DNA from: Clostridium bowmanii
Lineage (GTDB): Bacteria; Bacillota; Clostridia; Clostridiales; Clostridiaceae
DNA length: 54,454 bases
Reading direction: 5' to 3'
Assembly (NCBI RefSeq): GCF_018861315.1
Contig: NZ_JAHLDL010000032.1
Coordinates: forward strand, 1-54,454
Shown here: positions 42,022-51,010 of the stretch, one piece after another
Numbering within the stretch: the first letter of the stretch is position 1
Layout: each line of letters starts with the position of its first letter
The notes under the pieces: generated by a model
What the model was told of the DNA's origin: nothing
The model's database searches: none
Seen by the model: the letters and a program-made list of their open reading frames with translations, nothing else
Translations under genes and position numbers: made by a program

Positions 42022-43245
42022 GTGAAAAAACATATTCACAAAATTATTATTTTATTTTTCACTTTAATATTTTGCTTTGTTAGCTATGATATCAATAATT
42101 TTTACACCAATAGTGATAATACCATTGCTACCGTGGCTATTTCTACAATAGATTTTAATACTTATGATAATACAGAAATTACAAAGGTGCTTGAAAATAT
42201 TTATAAGAAGCGTTGCTCTATGTTTATCACTAAAGATCTTTCTACTCTACCTAGTTACTATGATTCATCTCAAAAGCTTGGGAAGTGGAGCTTAGAACAT
42301 GAGGTAAAACGCTTTAATTATTTTAATGATTGGTCAAGTAAAAGAGGAATGAATGTTATAAAAGTTGAATCTACTCCCAAGGTTAGAAAAATAGCTACAA
42401 CCATGAGAGGTATTCGCTTATTGGTGGATGAGTATTATAAATTTGAGTATACTTATAAAAATGATATAACTCCCACTACAAATGTTTTTGGAGTTGGACT
42501 AATACACACTATGGAATTAATAAAAAACGGAGAAAATTGGATAATATATTATGATTGGTATTTGGATTGCTTTGAAGATGCTTTAAAATCATATTTGGGA
42601 GAATTAAAAAACCTAAAGCTCCCTACTTATAAAGAGCCTATTTATCAGCTAGGTAATTGTCCTAAAACACCAGGCGAAGTAGGCATTGTTACTAAAAGTC
42701 ATTATGACAAAATAAATGCTGTTAAATATGCAGATAAATATTGTGGAGTGCCTTGGGCAAGTGGAAGCTCAACAAAATATAATAAAAAGTATACAAATTA
42801 TACTGGCAATGGTGGAAATTGTACTAATTATGTATCTCAATCAATTGGCGATATAGAAGGTGGTGGGCTACCATTGGATAGTATTTGGAACTGTACTTAT
42901 AAGAAATATGGCGGAGCTGAAGGAAGCTCTGCATGGGTTAATGCAGATGCCTTCAAGAAATATTTACTTTACAGTGGTCGAGGAAAACTACTGGGAAAAG
43001 GAACTTTTGCTCAATTAATTTCTCCCCTGCCTGGCTATCCATGTGGTGCAGTTCAAAAATTAGATATAGGCGATGTTATTTGTTATGCCAAAGGCAGTGA
43101 TATAGACCATTTTGCTTTAGTTACAGGCTTTGATTCTCATGGTTATCCTCTTGTTAACTCCCATACCATTGATAGATATCATGTGCCTTGGGATTTAGGC
43201 TGGGGAGATAAAAATATTAATTTCTACTTAATACATATCAAATAA
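42022..43245 (+). CDS. Secreted amidase-domain protein (Amidase_6 family)
   Basis: A 407-residue protein. A signal peptide (basic start, then IIILFFTLIFCFV) is followed by a 200-residue helical/beta region and a C-terminal putative amidase domain (PF12671). Catalytic-type motifs are GNGGNCTNYVSQS (Cys), DIDHFALVTG (His) and LVNSHTIDR. It is likely a Cys/His hydrolase of cell-wall peptides or amides. The start is GTG at 42022, with GGAGG 11 bases upstream; earlier starts in frame overlap that site. It is a single-gene unit followed by a terminator. Confidence 0.82.
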   Translation: MKKHIHKIIILFFTLIFCFVSYDINNFYTNSDNTIATVAISTIDFNTYDNTEITKVLENIYKKRCSMFITKDLSTLPSYYDSSQKLGKWSLEHEVKRFNYFNDWSSKRGMNVIKVESTPKVRKIATTMRGIRLLVDEYYKFEYTYKNDITPTTNVFGVGLIHTMELIKNGENWIIYYDWYLDCFEDALKSYLGELKNLKLPTYKEPIYQLGNCPKTPGEVGIVTKSHYDKINAVKYADKYCGVPWASGSSTKYNKKYTNYTGNGGNCTNYVSQSIGDIEGGGLPLDSIWNCTYKKYGGAEGSSAWVNADAFKKYLLYSGRGKLLGKGTFAQLISPLPGYPCGAVQKLDIGDVICYAKGSDIDHFALVTGFDSHGYPLVNSHTIDRYHVPWDLGWGDKNINFYLIHIK

Positions 43246-43264
43246 TTCGCTGAAGGTAAAAACA

Positions 43265-43302
43265 AAAAATAAGGGTACATAATTGAGCACCCTTATTTTT
43301 CA
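43265..43302. terminator. Terminator between amidase and NagZ-like genes
   Basis: AAAAATAAGGGT / ACCCTTATTTTT hairpin, usable in both directions. Confidence 0.85.
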
Positions 43303-43344
43303 TGTTTTTTTAGCATATATATACTTTTTATAATCAATTGCGTT

Positions 43345-44616
43345 TTAAAATATATTTTTTAATACATCATTAATTTTATTATTTATATCATTAACATCTA
43401 TCGACTTTATTATTTCATCTTTTAATTTATATTTCCCCTTTAACATTAATATCCTATAAACACTTTCATCTATCCTTTTCTGCGATATCTCTCCCTTTAA
43501 AACTGAATTTTTCAATGCATTAATTACTGCCATTTCATTATCATAACCATGACACACAAGCACTATATCGGTTCCTGCCTTTACTGATTTAACAGCAGCT
43601 TCATAGATATTATAGTTTTTCGTTATAGCTCCCATGGTCATATCATCAGTAATTATAACCCCTTTAAAATTAAGATCTTTTCTTAAGATATCTGTAATGA
43701 TTATTTTTGACATTGATGAGGGATTTTCCTTATCTATCTTAGGCAAAAGTATATGTGCAATCATTACTGCATCTGCATTGTTTTTTATTGCCTCTGCAAA
43801 AGGTTTTAATTCAAAGCTCTTCAACCTTTTTAAATCGTTATTTACAGAAGGTAATCCCATATGAGAATCTACGGAGGTATCTCCGTGTCCCGGAAAGTGT
43901 TTCACTACTGGTATAATATTTTGTGATCGAATTCCCTTCATAGTTTGACTCCCTAAGTTGCTTACAACACTTACATTTGCTCCAAAGGATCTATTACCTA
44001 TAACTGGATTATTAGGATTGCTGTTAACATCAAGAACCGGTGCAAAATCCATATTAAAACCAAAAGAACCTATCTCATTTCCTATGGCACCACCTATATT
44101 GTACGATAATGTCTCATCATTTATTTTTCCTATGGCTTTGTTTGTTGGAAATTTTTCAAACTCCTTAGGCATTCTTGTTACTCTACCACCCTCTTCATCA
44201 ACAGATAAAAATAATGGTATTTTATTTTGTAGATTTTCACCTTTCAATGAATTTAGTAGTTTAAGTAACTGATTGCTCTCTTGAACATTATTTGCAAATA
44301 ATATAACTCCTCCTACCTTAGACTTTTGTACGAGACTTTTAGTATTCTCATTTAAATCATATCCCTCAATTCCTACTAGGAGCATTTGTCCTATCTTCTC
44401 CTCTATAGTCATTTTACCTATTTGCTCTATAATGGGATCTATTACCTTAGGCTCCTCTATCACTTCTAAATCTTGTGAATCATTGCCTTTTGTTGTCATC
44501 TCCTGTGACGTGTTATTATTTACATCTTTATTATTAATCTTCTTAATTATATTACAAGCAGACAATATTGATATAATCAATATCAGCATTAAAATTATAG
44601 TGGATTTTTTTAACAA
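43345..44616 (-). CDS. nagZ: Beta-N-acetylhexosaminidase lipoprotein (GH3, NagZ-like)
   Basis: A 423-residue GH3 enzyme with a lipoprotein signal (lipobox LSAC, Cys21) and a Ser/Asn/Thr-rich linker. It carries the NagZ signature KHFPGHGDTSVDSHMGLP, which provides the His/Asp catalytic dyad typical of GH3 hexosaminidases, preceded by SVDEEGGRVTRMP and followed by VIITDDMTMGAI, the nucleophile Asp region. It releases GlcNAc from muropeptides outside the cell during wall turnover. The start is TTG at 44616, with AGGAGG 7 bases upstream. Confidence 0.88.
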   Translation of the reverse strand: MLKKSTIILMLILIISILSACNIIKKINNKDVNNNTSQEMTTKGNDSQDLEVIEEPKVIDPIIEQIGKMTIEEKIGQMLLVGIEGYDLNENTKSLVQKSKVGGVILFANNVQESNQLLKLLNSLKGENLQNKIPLFLSVDEEGGRVTRMPKEFEKFPTNKAIGKINDETLSYNIGGAIGNEIGSFGFNMDFAPVLDVNSNPNNPVIGNRSFGANVSVVSNLGSQTMKGIRSQNIIPVVKHFPGHGDTSVDSHMGLPSVNNDLKRLKSFELKPFAEAIKNNADAVMIAHILLPKIDKENPSSMSKIIITDILRKDLNFKGVIITDDMTMGAITKNYNIYEAAVKSVKAGTDIVLVCHGYDNEMAVINALKNSVLKGEISQKRIDESVYRILMLKGKYKLKDEIIKSIDVNDINNKINDVLKNIF

Positions 44617-44748
44617 TGCTTAGCCTCCTATCATTTTAAAACATAGACTATTTCTATTATACTTTCAGTAACTATATTAAAAGAAAATATATCAGCCGTA
44701 GAGCTTTTTACTGCTCTTCTAATAATTACAAGAGTTTATATATGCCAA

Positions 44749-45879
44749 TTAATCTAAAGTTTTTCTAAATTGAACTATACTTAGTGTTAATAAAATTAGT
44801 CCTAAAGAAAATAGAATAAGCACATCCTTATATAGCACTTCCATTCCTACTCCCTTGAGTACGATGCCTCTTAATATATTCAAAAAATACGTAAGTGGTA
44901 TAATGCTACCTAAAAACTGTATTATTTTTGGCATTGATTCTCTTGGGAAAATAAAACCAGACAAAAGAATGCTTGGAAGTAGTACTAGAAAACTAAGTTG
45001 CATTGCTTGAAGCTGAGTTTTTGCGGCAGTAGATATTAAAATTCCTATAGCTAGTGAACAAATAACAAAACCTAGACCCAAAAATAATAGTAGTAGCAAA
45101 CTTCCAATAACAGGTACAGAGAACCATCCAACTCCTAAGGACAGTGCAAAAATAAAATCTAAATACCCAATTACAACATATGGTACAAGTTTCCCCAGTA
45201 TTAATTCTGGAGCTGTCACAGGAGACACCATTAACTGCTCTATAGTTCCTCTCTCCCTTTCTCTAACTAAGGCAAAGGCTGTTAATAATATAGTTATATT
45301 CTGCATTATTAGTCCTACAAGGCCTGGAATTACAAAGTTTTGATTTCTTAAACTAGGATTATAGAGGACTCTGGTATTCACCTCTACCCCTCCTATGTCT
45401 GCAATACTTGGATACTTTTCCATAGCCTTACTCCAAAATTTAGCACCATATCTTTCTCCTGTCAAAGCACCACTACTAAAAACTGTTCTAGCTGTAGTTG
45501 GGTCTGAACCATCAATTAGAAATTGCACTGAAGGCTTTTCTCCTTTTAGTATTCTGCTGCTATAGTCTGGAGGAATTATTATTGCTGCATGAACCAGACC
45601 ACTATCCATTTTGCTTTGAACACTTTCCATGTTGTTTTCTTCCTTAGTTATATTAAAATATCCTGTATTTTCAAAACTCTTTATAAATTCTCTACTCTCT
45701 TTAGTGTGGTTTTGATCTATCACTGCTGTAGATATATTATCCAGCTCTGTAGTTACAGCATATCCAAAAAGCACCATCATTATGATGGGCATCATAATTG
45801 CAATACCAAAGCTAGCTTTATCTCTTTTAATTTGAATAAATTCCTTTTTAATTATTGAAATAAATCTCTGCATATTCAT
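44749..45879 (-). CDS. ABC-2 type permease of a drug/heavy-molecule exporter
   Basis: A 376-residue ABC-2 permease (YhiI/YbhS-like). The first helix lies near residues 25-45, a ~150-residue extracellular loop follows, then five C-terminal helices with the ABC-2 signature GLIMQNITILLTAFALVRER, then ERGTIEQLMVSPVTAPELIL. GAGAGGAG lies inside the end of the ATPase gene, 8 bases before the ATG. It is the last gene of the tetR-hlyD-ATPase-permease operon. Confidence 0.9.
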   Translation of the reverse strand: MNMQRFISIIKKEFIQIKRDKASFGIAIMMPIIMMVLFGYAVTTELDNISTAVIDQNHTKESREFIKSFENTGYFNITKEENNMESVQSKMDSGLVHAAIIIPPDYSSRILKGEKPSVQFLIDGSDPTTARTVFSSGALTGERYGAKFWSKAMEKYPSIADIGGVEVNTRVLYNPSLRNQNFVIPGLVGLIMQNITILLTAFALVRERERGTIEQLMVSPVTAPELILGKLVPYVVIGYLDFIFALSLGVGWFSVPVIGSLLLLLFLGLGFVICSLAIGILISTAAKTQLQAMQLSFLVLLPSILLSGFIFPRESMPKIIQFLGSIIPLTYFLNILRGIVLKGVGMEVLYKDVLILFSLGLILLTLSIVQFRKTLD

Positions 45880-45885
45880 AATCTG

Positions 45886-46668
45886 TTACTCCTCTCCCAG
45901 AGCAAATTTAATATCTTCAAAGGAACTTTCAATTTTTTCATTGCTCTCTTTTTCAACATACTTTATAAAAACATCTTCTAGATTATTTACCCCTTCTTTT
46001 TTAATTAATTCTTTAGGGGTTCCACTGGCAATAATTTTACCATTAAAAATAAAGCTTACCATATCGCAACTAGCTGCCTCATCCATATAGTGTGTTGTAA
46101 CCAGCACCGTTATTCCACTGTTTGCAAGGGAATAAATTATTTGCCAAAATACCCTTCTAGAAACCGGGTCAACGCCAGCTGTAGGCTCATCTAAAACTAA
46201 TAGCTTTGGTTTATGGATTAGTGCACACCCTAAGGCAAGACGCTGTTTCCATCCACCTGAAAGATTTTTAGTTATAGTTTTTTCCCGTCCAACAAGACCA
46301 GCCATTTTTATTATTCCTTTTTTTCTCTCATCTCTTTGTTTTTTACTTAATCCATATATCCCTGCGTAAAAATCTAGATTTTCATTTACAGTTAATTCTT
46401 CGTATAAGCTAAATTTTTGAGACATATAACCTATATTCTGTTTTATTTTTTCTCCCTCTTTAAAAACATCGTAGCCCAAAACCTTAGCACTCCCCGCACT
46501 AGGAGTTAATACCCCACAGAGCATTCTAATAGTAGTGGATTTTCCCGAACCATTGGGTCCTAAAAACCCATATATTTTTCCCTTTGGCACATTAAAGCTT
46601 ATATTATTAACTGCAAAAAAGTCTCCGAATTTTTTTGTAAGATTATTTACCTCTATAGCCATATCCAT
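45886..46668 (-). CDS. ABC transporter ATP-binding protein
   Basis: A 260-residue ATPase with Walker A GPNGSGKST, Q-loop YMSQKFSLYEEL, signature LSGGWKQRLALGCAL (LSGGW, as in drug/polyketide exporter ATPases), Walker B LLVLDEPTAGVD and H-loop THYMDEA. It powers the ABC-2 permease downstream. An in-frame GTG at 46677 overlaps the end of hlyD. The ATG at 46668 was chosen because the protein then begins MDMAIEVNNLTKKFG; the start is uncertain by a few codons. Confidence 0.9.
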   Translation of the reverse strand: MDMAIEVNNLTKKFGDFFAVNNISFNVPKGKIYGFLGPNGSGKSTTIRMLCGVLTPSAGSAKVLGYDVFKEGEKIKQNIGYMSQKFSLYEELTVNENLDFYAGIYGLSKKQRDERKKGIIKMAGLVGREKTITKNLSGGWKQRLALGCALIHKPKLLVLDEPTAGVDPVSRRVFWQIIYSLANSGITVLVTTHYMDEAASCDMVSFIFNGKIIASGTPKELIKKEGVNNLEDVFIKYVEKESNEKIESSFEDIKFALGEE

Positions 46669-46669
46669 A

Positions 46670-47425
46670 TTATTCACCAGCTTTCAGCATTATATCTACC
46701 ATCATTCCTGGCACAATATTTTTATTTTCTGTTATTGAAATCTTAACTTGAAACACAGTATTTTCTCTTTCTGCTTTTGTTTCAGTATTTTTAGGGGTGA
46801 ACTCAGATACAGGAGAAATAAATGTTATCTTTCCACTTCCTATTTTCACTTCATTAAAATAAATATCTAAGACTCCACCTAGCTTAATTTCATTTCTTTT
46901 TGATTCTTCTACATATATTTGAGCAAATTTTTCACTATTATTTATTACCTTGGCAATATTCATTCCTGGTGTTACCATTTCGCCTTTGTTTACAAAAACC
47001 TCTGTAACCACACCGTTAAAATCACTTTTTATATTAGTCTTGTCTATTTGAAGCTGAGCGAGGTCCACGGCATTTTGCGTTGCTTCAATTCCATTATCAA
47101 CTTGCTTTATCATATTATCAGAAGCATTGCTAGGTAAGGAGTCTTTTTTAAGCACTGCAGAATTCATTGCTATAGTTGCTTGTTTCTTTTGAAGCTCATA
47201 CATCTTTGTATCAAGTTGTGCTGTCTTTTCATCTTGCTTTACCTCTTGTCCTTGCACTATATTTATTGAATTTAGCTTTCCACCTATTTCTGTAGAAATA
47301 TTATAACTATCACTCTCTACAGTTGCAGTATAACTATTATCTCCTCCATCTTTAGATGCATTACACCCTGTGAAAGTAAAAACCACTAATAAACTGATCA
47401 ACATCAAACCGATTTTTTTCATCAT
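46670..47425 (-). CDS. HlyD-type membrane fusion lipoprotein
   Basis: A 251-residue periplasmic-adaptor-like protein with a lipoprotein signal (TFTGCN, Cys near residue 21). The biotinyl-lipoyl halves (KLNSINIVQGQEVKQDE and TNIKSDFNGVVTEVFVNKGE) flank a short helical hairpin. In a Gram-positive cell it is expected to sit on the outer face and assist the ABC-2 exporter. AAAGGAG precedes two consecutive ATG codons. The stop overlaps the ATPase gene region. Confidence 0.87.
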   Translation of the reverse strand: MMKKIGLMLISLLVVFTFTGCNASKDGGDNSYTATVESDSYNISTEIGGKLNSINIVQGQEVKQDEKTAQLDTKMYELQKKQATIAMNSAVLKKDSLPSNASDNMIKQVDNGIEATQNAVDLAQLQIDKTNIKSDFNGVVTEVFVNKGEMVTPGMNIAKVINNSEKFAQIYVEESKRNEIKLGGVLDIYFNEVKIGSGKITFISPVSEFTPKNTETKAERENTVFQVKISITENKNIVPGMMVDIMLKAGE

Positions 47426-47469
47426 ACAACTCCTTTTGAATTTTATTCCTGATTTTACTATTGCATCTA

Positions 47470-48084
47470 CTATCCAATTTTATTCACTGTAAGTCCATTT
47501 AAGAATAACTCAATTATTTCATCTACTTCTTGTTTATTTCCAATTTCTTTGTTGTCACCCATAATTTTCTTTTGAATAATATAAGCCATAAAAGTACCTA
47601 ATAGTGCTCTGCTAACTACTGTTGGATCAAAGTCTTTAAAGCGACCTTTTGCAATTCCACTTTTAATAAATTCCCCTAAAAAATCCTTAACTTTTAAAAC
47701 CACATTTTCGAAAAAACTTTTTCTAATATCCGCATGAAACTGAATTTCAGTAATAATAACCTGTATGATATCCCAGTATTTGTTGAACACTTCTAATCTA
47801 TCCATTAGTAGCATTTTTAGTATATCCGAATCATCTTTGTCCCTATTCTCTTTTAAAATTTTCCCCACAGGGTTTGCTACAAGTTCCTCACTCATAACTT
47901 CAATAAGTCTACTCATAACTTTGATTAAAATATGTTTTTTTGTTTTATAATACCTAAAAACTGTCCCCTCAGCTACCCCTGCATCTTTTGCAATTTCACT
48001 GGTAGTCGTTGCACTAAAACCCTTTTTAGAAAATAGTAATATTGCAGATTCCAGTATCTTTTCTTCTTTGTTTTCTTTAGACAT
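47470..48084 (-). CDS. TetR-family repressor of the ABC exporter operon
   Basis: A 204-residue TetR regulator. The N-terminal helix-turn-helix (about 8-55) includes GFSATTTSEIAKDAGVAEGT and VFRYYKTKKHIL; a helical ligand domain follows. AAAGGAAG is 8 bases before the ATG. It is the first gene of the exporter operon, and a palindromic operator lies 28 bases upstream of its start (48112-48137), indicating autoregulation and control of the pump. The ligand is unknown. Confidence 0.9.
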   Translation of the reverse strand: MSKENKEEKILESAILLFSKKGFSATTTSEIAKDAGVAEGTVFRYYKTKKHILIKVMSRLIEVMSEELVANPVGKILKENRDKDDSDILKMLLMDRLEVFNKYWDIIQVIITEIQFHADIRKSFFENVVLKVKDFLGEFIKSGIAKGRFKDFDPTVVSRALLGTFMAYIIQKKIMGDNKEIGNKQEVDEIIELFLNGLTVNKIG

Positions 48085-48111
48085 TTATCTTCTTCCTTTC
48101 AACTATAATAT

Positions 48112-48137
48112 ATAATGAGTGATTACTCACTTATTAT
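48112..48137. promoter_or_regulatory. TetR-type operator
   Basis: ATAATGAGTGA-TTAC-TCACTTATTAT, an 11-bp inverted repeat with one mismatch, immediately upstream of the tetR gene. TGAGTGA half-sites are typical of this repressor family. The remaining gap to 48368 is AT-rich and serves as the upstream region of the divergent ATPase gene. Confidence 0.7.
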
Positions 48138-48367
48138 ATTTCTTTAATTATATTTTGTAAAGTTTTTTCTTTTACTCGTTTTAATTAATAATTATTATCA
48201 TATATTAATGTTTTTTGTTTACAATTAATTCCCATTAATATCTATAATTATTTCTCAATTGATAATTGTTATTTCTATGATTATTTTTAAAAATTGTATA
48301 ACATTTCCACGTTTGTAGCATATAATAATTAATGTATATATTATTAATTGATAATGAGGTGTAATAA

Positions 48368-50911
48368 ATGGAATCTGAATCATTAAAGGGTCTGAGCACT
48401 GAACAAGTGAAATCCCTTAGAGAGAAATATGGTTTTAATGAACTTATAAAAATTAAAAAGTCTAATCCTATACTAAAATTTTTAAGTGTATTCAAAGAGC
48501 CAATGTTTATATTATTAGTAGGAGCCGCAACCTTATATTTTATATTAGGGGAACCCAGAGAAGGTAGTATAATGCTTATCTTTGTTATGTTTGTTGCTAC
48601 CATAACCTTCGTTCAAGAATGGAAAACCGAAAAAACTATGGATGCTCTAAAAGATTTGACTTCTCCTCATGTTGTGGCAATGAGAAATGGTAAAAAACAA
48701 GTAATCAAAAGCTGTGAACTTGTACCTTCAGATATAATTTTCTTATCCGAGGGAAATCGTATTCCTGCTGATTGTGAAGTTATGGAGGAATCAAATTTTT
48801 CAGTAGATGAGTCTTCACTTACTGGAGAAAGTGAACCTGTATACAAATTGCCACTCGGAAGTATAGATTCCTCTAAATCCTATTGGAAACAGGATACTTT
48901 ATATGCAGGTACCTTGTCTAATTTCGGTAAATGTACCGCTAGAGTAACGACAATAGGCTTTGAGACGGAATATGGGAAAATTGGAAAAGCTATAAGTGAA
49001 ACAAACCAGGAACTTTCTCCTCTCCAGAAAAAAGTATCTCAGTTAGTAAAAACTTTAGCTATTGCTGGCTTTATTCTATGTATTATGGTAATTGGTTTTT
49101 CCTATATGTACACAGGAGAATTTGTTAAGAGTATCCTTGCAGGTGTAACCTTGGCTATGGCAATTATTCCAGAGGAATTTCCTGTGGTGCTTACAATATT
49201 CTTATCCCTAGGTGCTTTCAGACTTGCTAAAAAGAATACCTTAATTCGCAAAATACCTGCAGTGGAAACATTAGGTTCTACCACAGTGCTTTGCGTAGAC
49301 AAAACAGGAACCATCACACAAAATATTATGAGAGCTAAAGTTATATATAGAAATGGATTCGTAGATCCTGATAAATTGAAGGATAAAGATTTAGCTAAAC
49401 TTTTAGTTTTAGCTTGTGAGAGGGATCCCTATGATCCTATGGAAAAAGCTATAGTAAATGCTGGTAAGGATAAAATAAATATACATCAACTTTACAATCT
49501 TGAGCTAACTAAAAAATTTGCTTTTGATTCTAAAACTAAAAGAATGGCAAATATTTATAAGGAAAATGGCGCTTATTATGTAGCAGCTAAAGGTTCACCA
49601 GAGACCATACTACCTTTATGCAATTTAACACAAAATGAAGATACAAAAATTTTAGATACTATAGATGATATGGCTAGCAAAGGGTTAAGGGTTCTTGCAC
49701 TTGCAGACTTAGTAACTAATACTATAAATGATCATTTAGATCAATATAGACTATGTTTTAAGGGATTAATTGGACTTCAAGATCCACCAAAAGCTGGTGT
49801 ACAAGATGCTATAAACAACTGTAAAAAAGCTGGTGTAAGAGTAATGATGATAACCGGAGATTATTCTAAAACAGCTATAGCCATAGGAAATGAAATAGGT
49901 CTTAACTTTTATAACTGCGCCATTACTGGTGAAGAAATTGATGCTATGACGGTAGACGAACTTAGCACCGCAGTAAGCCATTGTGATATTTTCTCAAGAG
50001 TGATTCCAGAACATAAAATGAAGATAGTTAAGGCACTTAAAAAGAATGGCGAAATTGTTGCAATGACTGGCGATGGTGTAAATGATGCTCCAGCACTAAA
50101 AAATGCAAATATAGGCATTGCAATGGGAAAAAGAGGAACCGAAGTTGCCAAAGAAGCTGCAGATATGATTCTAATGGATGATAATTTCACAACTATAGTT
50201 CACTCCATAGAAGATGGAAGAAGGGTTTTTGATAACATTCGGAAAGCTATGGTATATATAATGATAATCCATATTCCTATTATGGCCTTAGCATTATTTT
50301 CACCTATTTTCAACTTACCGCAAATATTACTACCTGTTCATATCGTACTTTTAGAGTTAATACTAGATCCAACCTGTTCTATAGTCTTTGAAGGTGAGCC
50401 TGCAGAAGATTATATCATGGAGCAGCCCCCACGATCTCCAAGTGAACCACTACTCACAAAAAAGTTAACAAGAAAAGTAATATTTCAGGGTACAACATTG
50501 TTTTTAGCAGCCTTTTTGCCTTTCCACTATATGGTTGATTCAGGTTTCAGTGCAGACTATGCAAGAACTTTTTCACTAATGGTCTTAATTGTGGGAAATG
50601 TAGTTCTAGTCTTAGTTAATAGATCTAACACTAAGTATTTAATTAGTCTTTTTAAGGAAAAAGGTAGTAAAGCTAGATTTTACATTAATAGTTTAGCTTT
50701 AGTAATGTTATTCTCCATTGTGTATATTTCAGCTGCCCATCCTATTTTCAAAACTGTAGCGCTGGATTTTAAAACAGCTATAATTGCCTGCCTACTTGGT
50801 GCTGTATCCACAGGTTGGTGGGAAATAGTTAAGTTTTTAAGTAATTCAAAGCACAATAAAATTATAAAAAATTCTACAATTAATACAGTTAATACAACTA
50901 AAAACATCTAA
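48368..50911 (+). CDS. P-type ATPase of the PEEFP subgroup, ion unknown
   Basis: An 847-residue P-type ATPase. Motifs: SSLTGESEPV (actuator), phosphorylation site CVDKTGTITQN, MITGDYSK, and GDGVNDAPALKNANIGIAMG. The ion-site helices are unusual for a calcium-type pump: M4 reads MAIIPEEFPVVLTIFLSLGA (PEEFP for PEGLP), and M6 reads LELILDPTCSIVFEGEP, lacking the N..TD motif. The substrate therefore cannot be assumed to be Ca2+ or Mn2+. GAGGTG is 7 bases before the ATG. It is divergent from the tetR operon with no riboswitch in its leader. Confidence 0.86.
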   Translation: MESESLKGLSTEQVKSLREKYGFNELIKIKKSNPILKFLSVFKEPMFILLVGAATLYFILGEPREGSIMLIFVMFVATITFVQEWKTEKTMDALKDLTSPHVVAMRNGKKQVIKSCELVPSDIIFLSEGNRIPADCEVMEESNFSVDESSLTGESEPVYKLPLGSIDSSKSYWKQDTLYAGTLSNFGKCTARVTTIGFETEYGKIGKAISETNQELSPLQKKVSQLVKTLAIAGFILCIMVIGFSYMYTGEFVKSILAGVTLAMAIIPEEFPVVLTIFLSLGAFRLAKKNTLIRKIPAVETLGSTTVLCVDKTGTITQNIMRAKVIYRNGFVDPDKLKDKDLAKLLVLACERDPYDPMEKAIVNAGKDKINIHQLYNLELTKKFAFDSKTKRMANIYKENGAYYVAAKGSPETILPLCNLTQNEDTKILDTIDDMASKGLRVLALADLVTNTINDHLDQYRLCFKGLIGLQDPPKAGVQDAINNCKKAGVRVMMITGDYSKTAIAIGNEIGLNFYNCAITGEEIDAMTVDELSTAVSHCDIFSRVIPEHKMKIVKALKKNGEIVAMTGDGVNDAPALKNANIGIAMGKRGTEVAKEAADMILMDDNFTTIVHSIEDGRRVFDNIRKAMVYIMIIHIPIMALALFSPIFNLPQILLPVHIVLLELILDPTCSIVFEGEPAEDYIMEQPPRSPSEPLLTKKLTRKVIFQGTTLFLAAFLPFHYMVDSGFSADYARTFSLMVLIVGNVVLVLVNRSNTKYLISLFKEKGSKARFYINSLALVMLFSIVYISAAHPIFKTVALDFKTAIIACLLGAVSTGWWEIVKFLSNSKHNKIIKNSTINTVNTTKNI

Positions 50912-50937
50912 TTTCTAAAATTAGATAATTTTTAATT
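50907..50937 (+). terminator. Terminator of the PEEFP-type ATPase gene
   Basis: ATCTAATTT-CTA-AAATTAGAT followed by AATTTTTAATT; it overlaps the stop codon. Confidence 0.75.
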
Positions 50938-50960
50938 CTAGATTTTTATGTTAAATATTA

Positions 50961-51005
50961 GAAAACACCAAACTCTTAAGCTATTTAAGTGTTTGGTGTT
51001 TTCTT
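50961..51005. terminator. Bidirectional terminator before the EAL-protein gene end
   Basis: GAAAACACCAAAC / GTTTGGTGTTTTC with inner CTTAA/TTAAG pairing, placed between converging genes. Confidence 0.85.
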
Positions 51006-51010
51006 AAATT

